A stretch of DNA of 64,000 nucleotides from JANQIV01 sp050117315 (GCA_050117315.1 JASFMY010000004.1:1-64000); one strand, 5' to 3'. Positions 51,242-59,917 are shown, numbered from the stretch's first letter. Made by a program: numbers and translations. Notes: generated by a model not told the origin, from the sequence alone.

Positions 51242-51489
51242 TTGAGCAAATAGAGTATTTACAGAGTTTTGGAATTTACATTAGTGTTTACCCGGAATTT
51301 TCCCCGGTAACGAATACTTTTATGGGTTGGACATATTGTGTTACCCCGGAATATGCTGATGAATTCATAGGCAATTGTGTTAAAACTTACGGTGAAGCCT
51401 TTTCTTATGCTGTGGATATAGGAGTTAAATTCGCTGCAGAACTGGAAAGAAAAAAAATTTTAAGTAAAGAACTAAATTTATTTGAATAA
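51238..51489 (+). CDS. hypothetical phage protein, 83 aa
   Basis: A soluble protein with an N-terminal strand-rich segment and a helical tail. The start overlaps the previous stop. No family recognised. Confidence 0.6.
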   Translation: MIEQIEYLQSFGIYISVYPEFSPVTNTFMGWTYCVTPEYADEFIGNCVKTYGEAFSYAVDIGVKFAAELERKKILSKELNLFE

Positions 51490-51499
51490 GAGGTGTATG

Positions 51500-51808
51500 A
51501 TGAAAAATAATTTTTTGAGAATTGACAGACTGAAATACTGGAAGAATAAGGTCAAAAAAGCAAAGGATAAATATAAAGTAATGAATCAAAAAGTTTTAAT
51601 TGTTACAGGTAATTTTAACCAGTACAGAATTTATATAGAAGAAAATAAAATTGATTTTAATAATTGTAAGTATGCCGGTAATGAATATTATTTATCCGGG
51701 TTGATGAACAGCTTTGACAAAATAATATTTGGAGAAGGTCATGAAAAAAATAAGCTGTTCAAAAAATACGGTAAAGAGTGGTTTAACAGATTTCTCAAGA
51801 AAGTTTAG
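51500..51808 (+). CDS. hypothetical phage protein, 103 aa
   Basis: A basic protein (IDRLKYWKNKVKKAKD start, strands in the middle, helical basic tail). The start is 51500 or 51497; AGAGGTG precedes both. No family recognised. Confidence 0.6.
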   Translation: MKNNFLRIDRLKYWKNKVKKAKDKYKVMNQKVLIVTGNFNQYRIYIEENKIDFNNCKYAGNEYYLSGLMNSFDKIIFGEGHEKNKLFKKYGKEWFNRFLKKV

Positions 51809-51817
51809 GGTAAAAAA

Positions 51818-53572
51818 TTGAATCATATAAGTCGGAAAATAGCCCGCGTAATCTGCGCAATTAATCATGATCCAAAAGCACTTGACAGTCATTGGAAGAA
51901 TCATCCAAACGTACTTCATTTCGAGGAAGATATAAAGACTTTTAATGTAAAGAAACTTCCAAAGGCAAATTTTGATAACGATATCAATTTTGAAGCAATT
52001 GATTTGTTTGCCGGAGCCGGGGGTGTGACTACAGGTATTGAAATGGCGGAAACGGATAAAAAAGTTGACTGGATAAAATTAAAATTATTATGGGCATCAC
52101 TAGAATGTACAAATTTTAGTAAAGCGAAGGGGGGATTAGCCCGGGATGCTGATTCCAGAGCTCTAGCAGAAAACTTACCTCCATATCAAAAGGAATTTGG
52201 ACCGGATTATATAGGTATTGAGAATGTTAAGGAATTCCGGGATTGGGGACCATTAATTCAAAAAAAGGATGATAAAGGAAATTTGTTATTTGACAAAAAA
52301 GGTAAACCATTAATGATACCCGATATGGAGAAAAAAGGTATTTATTATAAACGATGGTTAGATACTATGTGTAAACCGGGTTATTATTATGAAGAAAAAT
52401 TATTAAATGCTGCAGATTACGGTGCATATACTTCGCGGGAAAGGTTATTTATAATCTTTGCCAAAATAGGATTACCAATCTCATGGCCCAAACCGACACA
52501 TGATAAATACGGCCGAAACGGGTTACCCAAATGGAAGCCAGTAAAAGATGTTTTGGATTTTTCAGACAAGGGAGAAAACATTTTCGGCCGAAAGAAAGAT
52601 TTAGTAGAAAACACTTACAAAAGGATTTATGCCGGATTAGTCAAATTTATAGCCAAAGAGGATGAAAGTTTTTTAACACAGTATAACGGAAATGGTAACG
52701 ACCAAAGAATTATATCAATTAATGACCCATGCAATACAGTTACAACTGCGAACAGGTTTGGATTAGTTAAAGCCGAATATTTGATTAATTATAATCACAG
52801 TTCGAGATGTAATTCCGTATATGATCCTTCACCCACTATATTGACAAAAGACAAATTAGGATTAGTACAAGTACAAACTCATTTTATCGACATGCAGCAC
52901 GGAAAACCGAAACAAAATGAATCAGTGAACGAACCATGCGGTGCATTACTACCTGTAGTCAAGAAAAATTTAGTTTCTTGTGAGCAATTGAGTTTTATAG
53001 ATCAACAGTATGGTAAAAGCAAACCAACAAGTATTGATAATCCGATAAACACATTAACTGCTAATCCAAAGTATAATGTTGTTTCAGCGTTTTTGTATAA
53101 TCCACAATACTCAAGTAAAGGAGGCAGTGTTGATGATCCTTCATTTACGTTAATTGCTCGAATGGATAAAAAGCCGCCTTCTTTAGTTCAGATGGATACA
53201 CAATATAACAACGTTGGTAAAAGTATTGATGAACCAGCTTTCACTTCTTTAATTGGATCTCGACGGCATCCATACTTAGTACAGGTAGAAACCGGAGAAT
53301 TAGCAATTCAAGTTTTTGAATCCGACACAGAACATATGGTTAAAATTAAAAAGTTCATGGCAGCTTACGGTATTATTGGAATTTATATGAGGATGTTAAA
53401 AATACCAGAATTGCTGAGGATAACAGGTTTCCCGGAGGACTATATTTTAGTCGGTACACAGACGGATCAAAAGAAGTTTATTGGTAATGCAGTTCCTCCT
53501 GTACTTCCAAAAGTAATAATAGAAGAATTATATAATGTCAATTTGAATAAAGAAGAAAGCGCTGCTGCTTAA
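51818..53572 (+). CDS. DNA cytosine-5 methyltransferase with shuffled motifs, 584 aa
   Basis: It methylates DNA cytosine at C5. Motif I FAGAGG (about 65-70), motif IV as LECTNFS (Cys about 101), motif VI ENV (about 133-135) and the final FIGNAVPP (about 558-565) are present. The block VICAINHDPKALDSH before motif I looks like motifs II/III, which usually come after it. The large C-terminal part has five to six units such as SVDDPSFTLIAR and SIDNPINTLTA. The start is TTG at 51818 with TTTAGGG seven bases upstream. Confidence 0.85.
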   Translation: MNHISRKIARVICAINHDPKALDSHWKNHPNVLHFEEDIKTFNVKKLPKANFDNDINFEAIDLFAGAGGVTTGIEMAETDKKVDWIKLKLLWASLECTNFSKAKGGLARDADSRALAENLPPYQKEFGPDYIGIENVKEFRDWGPLIQKKDDKGNLLFDKKGKPLMIPDMEKKGIYYKRWLDTMCKPGYYYEEKLLNAADYGAYTSRERLFIIFAKIGLPISWPKPTHDKYGRNGLPKWKPVKDVLDFSDKGENIFGRKKDLVENTYKRIYAGLVKFIAKEDESFLTQYNGNGNDQRIISINDPCNTVTTANRFGLVKAEYLINYNHSSRCNSVYDPSPTILTKDKLGLVQVQTHFIDMQHGKPKQNESVNEPCGALLPVVKKNLVSCEQLSFIDQQYGKSKPTSIDNPINTLTANPKYNVVSAFLYNPQYSSKGGSVDDPSFTLIARMDKKPPSLVQMDTQYNNVGKSIDEPAFTSLIGSRRHPYLVQVETGELAIQVFESDTEHMVKIKKFMAAYGIIGIYMRMLKIPELLRITGFPEDYILVGTQTDQKKFIGNAVPPVLPKVIIEELYNVNLNKEESAAA

Positions 53573-53652
53573 GTAAATTTGTGGAGTAAAACCATGAATG
53601 AAAAATGTATTGATTGATGAATTAAGAGATTACGGATTAGACCCGTTTTGAA

Positions 53653-54036
53653 ATGAAAAATGTTTTAACAAATAAACCGGTAGGAATTATAAAGACAATG
53701 CCCGTGAAGTGGGTAAAGGAATTGCCTTTTGGATATGAACGATGGGAAAAGAATATACTGGCAATGAATGATTACGTGGATCACACCTGGGTATTTAGTT
53801 TGTCGAATAAACCGAAACATGAAGTATTATACTTCTATTTGTTAATTCAAGGTGAAATCCGTTATAGAGCAAATATCATTGGTTATTTGGGACCGGGAGA
53901 AGTAAAGTGTTATGGCGGGAATGTTATGTTTTCTAAAGTATGGGTACAGATTGGATCACCGATATTAAAGTTAAATCCGCCTGTAGAGATGAAGGGGTTT
54001 AGAGGATTTAGGTATACAGATCAAATATATGTGTAA
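53653..54036 (+). CDS. hypothetical phage protein, 127 aa
   Basis: An all-beta-looking protein, Trp-rich at the start. No family recognised. Between the C5-methyltransferase and this gene lies 80 bp that includes ATGAATG and a spurious short frame. Confidence 0.6.
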   Translation: MKNVLTNKPVGIIKTMPVKWVKELPFGYERWEKNILAMNDYVDHTWVFSLSNKPKHEVLYFYLLIQGEIRYRANIIGYLGPGEVKCYGGNVMFSKVWVQIGSPILKLNPPVEMKGFRGFRYTDQIYV

Positions 54037-54037
54037 A

Positions 54038-54065
54038 ACCCCTTTGTGTTTCCCCTTTATAAAAG
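54038..54065 (+). repeat. 28-bp dispersed repeat, copy 2
   Basis: Identical to 44899-44926. Here it lies between two genes and, with AAAAGGGGAAAG following, forms a hairpin with a T-poor tail. It may act as a terminator or be a recombination scar. Confidence 0.8.
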
Positions 54066-54094
54066 GGGAAAGTTAATTATTGAATGAGGAATAA

Positions 54095-54316
54095 ATGAAA
54101 AAAATAACTATATCAATAACACCTTCTGAATCTTTTTCAATAATGTATGCTATGAATTCATATATAAATGGAATGACAGTAAATCCGGAAATAAAGAATC
54201 ATAAAGAATTATTGGTTAAGCTGATAGAACAGATTTCAGAACAGATGACAGAAGATGAAATCTCTCAAGAGATAAATGTTACAGAATTAAAAAAAATAAT
54301 ATACGCCTGTATTTAA
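54095..54316 (+). CDS. hypothetical phage protein, 73 aa
   Basis: Mostly helical, Ile/Glu-rich. Its stop overlaps the next start. No family recognised. Confidence 0.55.
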   Translation: MKKITISITPSESFSIMYAMNSYINGMTVNPEIKNHKELLVKLIEQISEQMTEDEISQEINVTELKKIIYACI

Positions 54317-54420
54317 TGGAAAAGAATATTTTAATAGAAATATCAGATAATCAGTTAATTCTTGTGTCTGAAAAAGAACTAAAAGAAAAAGGTGATAATG
54401 AAAAAAGAAGCAATAACTGA
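54316..54420 (+). CDS. small phage peptide, 34 aa
   Basis: It begins ATGGAAAAGAATATT, the same 15 bases as the gene at 54637, and overlaps its neighbours. It may be a recombined gene start rather than an intact gene. Confidence 0.4.
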   Translation: MEKNILIEISDNQLILVSEKELKEKGDNEKRSNN

Positions 54421-54601
54421 AGTAGGAAGAGTAAAGTGTTTTAGTAAGAAATGTGATTGGGAAGAAGAAGGACGCAAATGCAACAATACTTCCTACTATA
54501 GAACACATTGGTATATGTATGTTTGTAAAGATCATGGTTCAATCATGATAATGAATCATGGGATCGATTATTTAATAGAACTTGATGAAAAGTCTTTCTA
54601 A
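54398..54601 (+). CDS. Cys/His-rich small protein, 67 aa
   Basis: Cys residues at FSKKC, RKC and YVCKDHG and a His suggest a zinc site. An AAGGTG ribosome site favours the ATG at 54398 over a GTG 6 bases upstream. No family recognised. Confidence 0.65.
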   Translation: MKKEAITEVGRVKCFSKKCDWEEEGRKCNNTSYYRTHWYMYVCKDHGSIMIMNHGIDYLIELDEKSF

Positions 54602-54636
54602 GATAGGATTACCTCCTAAAGTATGAGTGTAGTTAA

Positions 54637-54816
54637 ATGGAAAAGAATATTGAAATTGAAGTGAAAGAGACACGAGAAGAAAGGTTTATAGAGATATGTA
54701 AAGAGTTGGCTAACTTGTCTCGTAGACCTTATGCATGGGAAGATTTTTACAATAGATTGATGACCGGGAGTAATCTTCCTTTTGAATTTCAAAATTATTT
54801 GAATTATAAAAAATGA
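54637..54816 (+). CDS. small phage protein, 59 aa
   Basis: A helical acidic-to-basic peptide that shares its first 15 bases with 54316-54330. It overlaps the next start by 4 bp. No family recognised. Confidence 0.55.
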   Translation: MEKNIEIEVKETREERFIEICKELANLSRRPYAWEDFYNRLMTGSNLPFEFQNYLNYKK

Positions 54817-55046
54817 AATACATAGAAGTAATTGAAAATTTAAAGGCAGGCTGGGGATTAAGGTATCATAGTAATGGTTTTGTTTGTGGAATTGAGGTTA
54901 GTATAGGTGATCATGATTGGAATGAAGTTTATTGTTTGCATCATAATACAGTAAGAAAATTATTGAAACTGAAACATAAATTTATCACAGTATGGATGGA
55001 AGGTAGTGAAGACGGTGGATTTTTAATTATTGAAGATGAGGAGTAA
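54813..55046 (+). CDS. hypothetical phage protein, 77 aa
   Basis: Beta-rich with several Trp, Gly, His. Start coupled to the previous stop. No family recognised. Confidence 0.6.
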   Translation: MKYIEVIENLKAGWGLRYHSNGFVCGIEVSIGDHDWNEVYCLHHNTVRKLLKLKHKFITVWMEGSEDGGFLIIEDEE

Positions 55047-55052
55047 AAAAAA

Positions 55053-55277
55053 GTGGGAGATATAAAAAGTTTTAAACACCCTTTTGATAAAGATTCAGGC
55101 AGATATATCTGCAGTACTAAACATCCAATGCCGGATTATAAACCGAAGGGCAGTAGGTGGATTCATCCGGATGCTTATGAAGTTGGTGAACAGCTAGACG
55201 GATGGCCGGCAGGGGATATTCAAACAATGTATTGTCCAAACTGTGGGATAGATTGGGAAATGGAATTACCTCAATAA
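55053..55277 (+). CDS. C-terminal zinc-ribbon phage protein, 74 aa
   Basis: GTG start with GAGGAG before it. A CPNCG knuckle lies near the C-terminus (about 61-65), with an upstream Cys-x-x-x-His (CSTKH). It could form a zinc site. No family recognised. Confidence 0.65.
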   Translation: MGDIKSFKHPFDKDSGRYICSTKHPMPDYKPKGSRWIHPDAYEVGEQLDGWPAGDIQTMYCPNCGIDWEMELPQ

Positions 55278-55291
55278 ATAAGAGAATTAAA

Positions 55292-55735
55292 ATGAGTAAA
55301 GTACCCTATCATTTGTGTGTTATGTTATGTGAGAATGATGATAACTATAATTTGACAAATAATCTTGAGGAAATTGAAATCATGGCTGAAGGTGATATTT
55401 TGTTAAGTTTGATACCAATATATGACGGTCCGGAAAATCACAACTCAAATAAATATCAAATAAAAATCTATGATAAAGTATTTAAAGTTGATAGAACTGG
55501 TGAATTTGTAGGAAATATTTATTGGAATTCGTATAGAATAAGTATGCCTTATTTGCTTGGACTAATAAATCATTTAATGAATAGCGGTAAATGGCAAGTA
55601 GAACAAGGCTGGTCAGTGTTATTTGATAAGTTTAAAAAAAAAGAAGTAATAACTTCTAAAGATTTCGGCTATGCTGAGGATATTAAACCAACGATGATAG
55701 ATGTTTCAGATAAAAAGAATTGGAAACTTGAGTAG
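55292..55735 (+). CDS. hypothetical phage protein, 147 aa
   Basis: The ATG at 55292 is chosen because a longer frame would overlap the upstream gene deeply. Alpha/beta protein with a central YDGPENHNSNKYQIKIYD part. No family recognised. Confidence 0.6.
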   Translation: MSKVPYHLCVMLCENDDNYNLTNNLEEIEIMAEGDILLSLIPIYDGPENHNSNKYQIKIYDKVFKVDRTGEFVGNIYWNSYRISMPYLLGLINHLMNSGKWQVEQGWSVLFDKFKKKEVITSKDFGYAEDIKPTMIDVSDKKNWKLE

Positions 55736-55991
55736 CACTCGGTTAAAATTTTATACAAGTAAAAGAAAGAGTAGGATATTAAAGTTGAGAATAAAGAAAA
55801 AAATATTACGTAAAAGAGAATTAAAAAAAAGAATTGGTTATAAAAAATATATAGTAATTCTAATAGACGAAAGTTGCGAGATGTGTAAACATTCCGAAAT
55901 TAGAATCAAAGATGCTGATGAAAATATTTTTTGTACAAAATATAAATTTAAATGTAATGGAAACGGAAGATGTGATAAGCACAAATATTGA
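55701..55991 (+). CDS. basic Cys-containing protein, 96 aa
   Basis: A Lys/Arg-rich first half (RKSRILKLRIKKKILRKRELKKR) and a Cys-rich second half (SCEMCKH ... FCTKYKFKCNGNGRC). It overlaps the gene before by 35 bp; a later start is possible. A nucleic-acid-binding peptide is plausible. Confidence 0.6.
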   Translation: MFQIKRIGNLSSTRLKFYTSKRKSRILKLRIKKKILRKRELKKRIGYKKYIVILIDESCEMCKHSEIRIKDADENIFCTKYKFKCNGNGRCDKHKY

Positions 55992-56011
55992 CCCAATTAT
56001 AGGATATTAAT

Positions 56012-56911
56012 ATGCAAAATAAACAGATGAATAAAGCTGTTTTTATTGAAACGGTAGTTAAAAATTTACATGGCGACATCCGGGTAATGTGGTGGAGTGG
56101 TGGAATAACAAGTGCTGTGGCTGGTAAATTTGCTATTGAGATGTATGACAATGTTGAATTCTTTTATTGTGAAACAGGTGCAGCACATCCAGATAATATT
56201 CGTTTCAAAGCTGATTGTGAGAATTGGTATAGCAAAAAAATTAATCATGTAAAAAATTCTTCAGGATATAATTCTCCTGCTGATGTTTGGCTTAAAACAG
56301 GGTACATCAACGGAGTTGACGGAGCACGTTGTTCTCTTGAATTAAAAAAGAAAGTTCGATTTGAATTAGAAGAATTAATGCGACCTAATTTATTCTATCC
56401 AAATAGAGGCATTATTCAAAATCAAATTTATGGATTTGAATGGGAGCAGAGACAAGTTAATAGAGCTATAAGATTTCTTGAACAATATCCTTATGCGAAT
56501 GCAATATTTCCATTAATAGAACAAATGAAAACTAAAAATAATTGCGCGGGTATACTTACGAGCGCAGGAATAGAGTTGCCTCATCTATATAAATTAGGAT
56601 ATAATAATAATAACTGCCTTTCAGACGAATGTGTTTGTTGCAAGGGTGGAATGGGGTATATGAATAAAACTAGAATTGATTTTCCTCTTGGATTTAAAAA
56701 CACATCATTGATTGAAAGGAATATTGGATATAGTTGTATGAACGGGAAGTTTTTAGATGAACTAAATCCAAACGAAGGTAGAGGACTAAAACCAATTGTA
56801 CCGGAATGCGGTGAATTCTGTGATGTTGAATTAATAGAATCGCCACATCCAAATGTTGAAAAAGTAATGCGTGGTGAGATGACAGTTTATGAAGCAAAGC
56901 AAGCTGCGTAA
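56012..56911 (+). CDS. PAPS-reductase-like PP-loop protein, 299 aa
   Basis: The PP-loop WSGGITSAVA (about 28-37) and HPDNIRF region (about 59-65) resemble phage-encoded phosphoadenosine phosphosulfate reductase-type ATP-pyrophosphatases, which act in thiolation and related DNA/RNA modification. A late Cys cluster (DECVCCKGG, about 209-217) may bind metal or a sulfur. Its place after three DNA methyltransferases suggests DNA modification, but no partner of the DndC system is visible. Function unproven. Confidence 0.75.
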   Translation: MQNKQMNKAVFIETVVKNLHGDIRVMWWSGGITSAVAGKFAIEMYDNVEFFYCETGAAHPDNIRFKADCENWYSKKINHVKNSSGYNSPADVWLKTGYINGVDGARCSLELKKKVRFELEELMRPNLFYPNRGIIQNQIYGFEWEQRQVNRAIRFLEQYPYANAIFPLIEQMKTKNNCAGILTSAGIELPHLYKLGYNNNNCLSDECVCCKGGMGYMNKTRIDFPLGFKNTSLIERNIGYSCMNGKFLDELNPNEGRGLKPIVPECGEFCDVELIESPHPNVEKVMRGEMTVYEAKQAA

Positions 56912-56981
56912 TTACTCCAAAAATTATCGAATCGAGGCATATATAAATAATTTAAAAATAATAAATCAGAGGGAATGTAAA

Positions 56982-57284
56982 ATGATTCAATATAATGACG
57001 GCTCTTTTAGTAGTATTATGGAATTCGGAAAAATTAATGAAATTGTTACGGAAATGGTTAGTGTAAGGCAATATCCAAAAGCCATACATTTTGGGAGTGT
57101 CTATGAATTAAAAAAAGTGAAGCAACAAAAAGACATTGCTGAAGAAATTACTGAACTAAAAAATAGAATTACCGAATTAGAATCGCATTACTCAATAATT
57201 AAGAAACCAACCAAAGCGGAAATGGCCCAATACACGAAGCAAAAACAATTTGGCGGTAATGATATAACTATGATAGTTAGATGA
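56982..57284 (+). CDS. coiled-coil phage protein, 100 aa
   Basis: GAGGGA supports the ATG at 56982; a longer frame from 56889 overlaps the PP-loop gene. It has a helical ending EEITELKNRITELESH of heptad type. It overlaps the next gene by 4 bp. Confidence 0.6.
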   Translation: MIQYNDGSFSSIMEFGKINEIVTEMVSVRQYPKAIHFGSVYELKKVKQQKDIAEEITELKNRITELESHYSIIKKPTKAEMAQYTKQKQFGGNDITMIVR

Positions 57285-57574
57285 GAACAATGACAGTACA
57301 AGACTTTGCTGATTTTAAGGAATGTAAAATATCTAAAGTACACGATGCTACTTTAGGGAGAGGAAAACAGAGGCTGCATTCGACAATTGTTCCAATAAAA
57401 GGAAAGGGTAACGGTTCAAGATTAAAACTAATAATTTTAGATGAACTATCAGAAAAATTTGAAGGCGGTTTTATTTCTCAAAAATACAAATTAAATGCTG
57501 TAGATAAATGGCTAAGATTTGATAGAGTTGATTTTAACAGACCTGTTGAAATTGAGTTCGGGCAATCAATTTAA
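57281..57574 (+). CDS. hypothetical phage protein, 97 aa
   Basis: Basic and beta-rich. Coupled to the previous gene by ATGA overlap. No family recognised. Confidence 0.6.
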   Translation: MRTMTVQDFADFKECKISKVHDATLGRGKQRLHSTIVPIKGKGNGSRLKLIILDELSEKFEGGFISQKYKLNAVDKWLRFDRVDFNRPVEIEFGQSI

Positions 57575-57582
57575 TTGAAGTT

Positions 57583-57843
57583 ATGGAGTTATATCTACCA
57601 CATAGAGAGGACTTAGAAAAGCTTTTAGATCAAGGTTTGATTGATGAGAAAGCTTTAAGAGATGCTATTATTCAAAAAGAATACGAAATTTGTAAAACAA
57701 AAAAGAAAAAAGGAATTGTTGTATTTCTAGCTGAAAAGTTTAATATGACACCTGATAATATATGCAAAATAATTTATAGCCAGAATAAATATCATAAAAA
57801 ACCCTTTCCTAAAGTAAAAGAATACCTACATATTTTATTTTAA
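57583..57843 (+). CDS. hypothetical HTH-like protein, 86 aa
   Basis: A middle part VVFLAEKFNMTPDNICKIIYSQNKYH resembles a helix-turn-helix of XRE/sigma type. N-terminal helices precede. It starts 8 bp after the gene before. DNA binding is only suggested. Confidence 0.6.
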   Translation: MELYLPHREDLEKLLDQGLIDEKALRDAIIQKEYEICKTKKKKGIVVFLAEKFNMTPDNICKIIYSQNKYHKKPFPKVKEYLHILF

Positions 57844-57940
57844 ACTCACCAACAAATCTATGAAAATCTTTTCCGATTTTTTTGACTAATAAGAGTTTTA
57901 TTTTTTAAGCAAATAAAACAACAAAAAAAAGGAAAGTGCC

Positions 57941-59002
57941 ATGAAAAGGATTACCAGTATCATTTGTTTTTTTATAATCATTTTGTTTCAAACTATTATT
58001 TCACAAAATGTTGAGAATTCTAATTTCTCTACTACTTCAGTTCAGGGGGGAAACGATGTGCTTGGTAGACCCTTATTAGAGGGAACATTGAATCCAGAAG
58101 TTGTTTCTTCCAGCAATGTAGAGGTTACAGATTTAACAGCTTATATGTTCTTCAAGGATGCCTTCGATTCAAGCATCCCGGCGTTTAGTACACAAACACC
58201 AACAGTTACTTATAGTGTAGAGGGGAATAATATAGTATTTGAAACATATGGTTCTATAGGTAGTACACCTTGGGAATCAAAGCTCGGTGTAAATCTTTAT
58301 GTACATTATAATGAAAATGGTGTAAATAAAACGAAGACGTTATCTCATGGACTATTTGGCCCATTGAATACGCGACCAGTTCCTTTTAAGCGCGCAATTT
58401 CCGGTGGATGTACTGGAGAATGTTCAGAACAAGTTTCCATATCTTGGGATCAAGGTTGGGATGCTGAATTTGTTAAACTTATAATTAAGAACAAGGATAG
58501 CGGAGAAGTACTTGTGAATAATGATGATGATCCATTCTGGACTTATACGGGATATTTCGATAGAGACGACATAGATAGGATTGAAGTACAAGTCGGCGTT
58601 GGTAATAGACGCTATGGTACTGTTTGGTCGAATAAATATGTTTATGATATCGCTCCTTGCTATGATTTAGCGAATATAGATATTAATTCAGTCTCCTATA
58701 ATGCAACCAAGAACATGGTGAATTTTTCTCTGTACTTTTCTTATCCGTGCAGTGCTACGAGCAGGTCATGGAAAGTTAAAAGATCTTCAAGCGCAGATAT
58801 AACAGGGACTTGGACAACTGTAGCATTAGGAACTATCAATGATGTTTATTGGACTGCAAAGGATTCGCAGCCTCCATCAGGACTGTGGTATTACAGACTA
58901 TTCTGTACTTATACAGACGCCTGCGGTAGTGTTAGAAATCCATATAGCAGTGCAAAATCATGTACTGTAAGTAGTGGCACAAATGGTAAAATATTGCCGT
59001 GA
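57941..59002 (+). CDS. exported phage-encoded protein, 353 aa
   Basis: A signal peptide (hydrophobic about 6-20, cleavage after ISQ) precedes a Ser/Thr- and Tyr-rich beta-type protein with a Cys at several sites, including CTGEC and C-terminal Cys pairs. It resembles a secreted Ig- or Fn3-type surface protein. Exported proteins in a prophage often alter host surface (moron). No family recognised. AAAGGAAAG precedes the ATG. A gap of 97 bp before it holds AT-rich, promoter-like sequence. Confidence 0.7.
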   Translation: MKRITSIICFFIIILFQTIISQNVENSNFSTTSVQGGNDVLGRPLLEGTLNPEVVSSSNVEVTDLTAYMFFKDAFDSSIPAFSTQTPTVTYSVEGNNIVFETYGSIGSTPWESKLGVNLYVHYNENGVNKTKTLSHGLFGPLNTRPVPFKRAISGGCTGECSEQVSISWDQGWDAEFVKLIIKNKDSGEVLVNNDDDPFWTYTGYFDRDDIDRIEVQVGVGNRRYGTVWSNKYVYDIAPCYDLANIDINSVSYNATKNMVNFSLYFSYPCSATSRSWKVKRSSSADITGTWTTVALGTINDVYWTAKDSQPPSGLWYYRLFCTYTDACGSVRNPYSSAKSCTVSSGTNGKILP

Positions 59003-59042
59003 GTGAGGTCGGGTTTTTAGTTATAATTTTTTTGGCGGAAAT

Positions 59043-59321
59043 ATGAAGTGTAATTATGAATTAGGATTCTTAAACCATTCGGTTGGAAATAAGTGTACAG
59101 AATGTGACAGTTATTCTTTTGAGCTAATCGATAAAACAGAAGATCAGGTAGAATTAGGGAATAGAATTGTTGGTGTAATGAAGTGTTTGGATTGTGGAAA
59201 TATATTTTGGAACCACATTGATAGCGATCCAACTATATACTGGTTTGATGTTGGGGACAAACATATTGAAGAACGGAGCCAATTACCGGAGCCAATTCGG
59301 AAAGTGAGCATAAACAATTAG
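59043..59321 (+). CDS. zinc-ribbon protein, 92 aa
   Basis: CxxC pairs at KCTEC (about 17-21) and KCLDCG (about 41-46) make a zinc ribbon. It ends with a Glu-rich tail. No family recognised. It is separate from the previous gene by 40 bp. Confidence 0.65.
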   Translation: MKCNYELGFLNHSVGNKCTECDSYSFELIDKTEDQVELGNRIVGVMKCLDCGNIFWNHIDSDPTIYWFDVGDKHIEERSQLPEPIRKVSINN

Positions 59322-59482
59322 AGTTAGTATGAAGTGGAAAGAGGAGAATTATGACTAGTCGTATTGATATGAGTTAAGCGGCTTCAATTTGCTATTCAGT
59401 TTTAAAGAATACATCATAATTTTACTTATGCAAAATTAAAGAAAGAAATATATGAATTGCGGTTCTTAGCATTGGAGAGAAT
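59322..59482. other. intergenic region with duplicated gene fragment
   Basis: No gene is seen. It contains a 41-bp copy (59411-59451) of part of the gene at 60592 (60714-60754), left over from recombination. A GGAGAATTATGAC start-like sequence near 59343 opens only a few codons. Confidence 0.7.
59411..59451 (+). repeat. 41-bp direct repeat, left copy
   Basis: Identical to 60714-60754 inside the 139-aa gene. The unit starts ACATCATAATTTTACTTATG. It is a probable remnant of an earlier copy of that gene. Confidence 0.9.
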
Positions 59483-59917
59483 ATGGAAAAAGAATTATTA
59501 AAAGCAGCAAAAAAGATAAGTGATGAGTTGATTCTCAAACCAATGTATGAAGAAAATGATAGGTTATTAAAATCAAATGAAGTTAATGCAGAATGGGATT
59601 TTGTTTCTGTGGCCAATCAACAAATAGAATTAATAGCTAAATATTTATCAGAACTAAAAGAAAAATGGTTAAATGAAAGCAATCGGCATGAAAAGCAAGG
59701 TATAGACAGTATGAAACTTTGGATAACAAGAGATTTAGACGGTGGATTATTTATATCAAAAGAAATGCCACATAAAGAAGAAGACCAGTGGTACACGGAC
59801 TCACCAAGTGATGATTTTATTGGAATAGATGAAGGACTTTTTCCCGAAATAAAATGGGAAGATGCAGAGCCAAAGCAAGTTGAAATTAAGTTAATTACGG
59901 AACAAAAAGGCTCCTAA
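59483..59917 (+). CDS. hypothetical phage protein, 144 aa
   Basis: GGAGAG precedes the ATG. An N-terminal helical part and a C-terminal acidic region. It shares a 22-bp block (59680-59701, encoding NRHEKQG) with the gene at 61050, so these genes have exchanged parts. No family recognised. Confidence 0.65.
   Translation: MEKELLKAAKKISDELILKPMYEENDRLLKSNEVNAEWDFVSVANQQIELIAKYLSELKEKWLNESNRHEKQGIDSMKLWITRDLDGGLFISKEMPHKEEDQWYTDSPSDDFIGIDEGLFPEIKWEDAEPKQVEIKLITEQKGS

Noticed and set aside
56012..56911. Dnd phosphorothioation system
   Set aside because: Only a DndC-like fold is present; DndA, DndD and DndE partners are missing.
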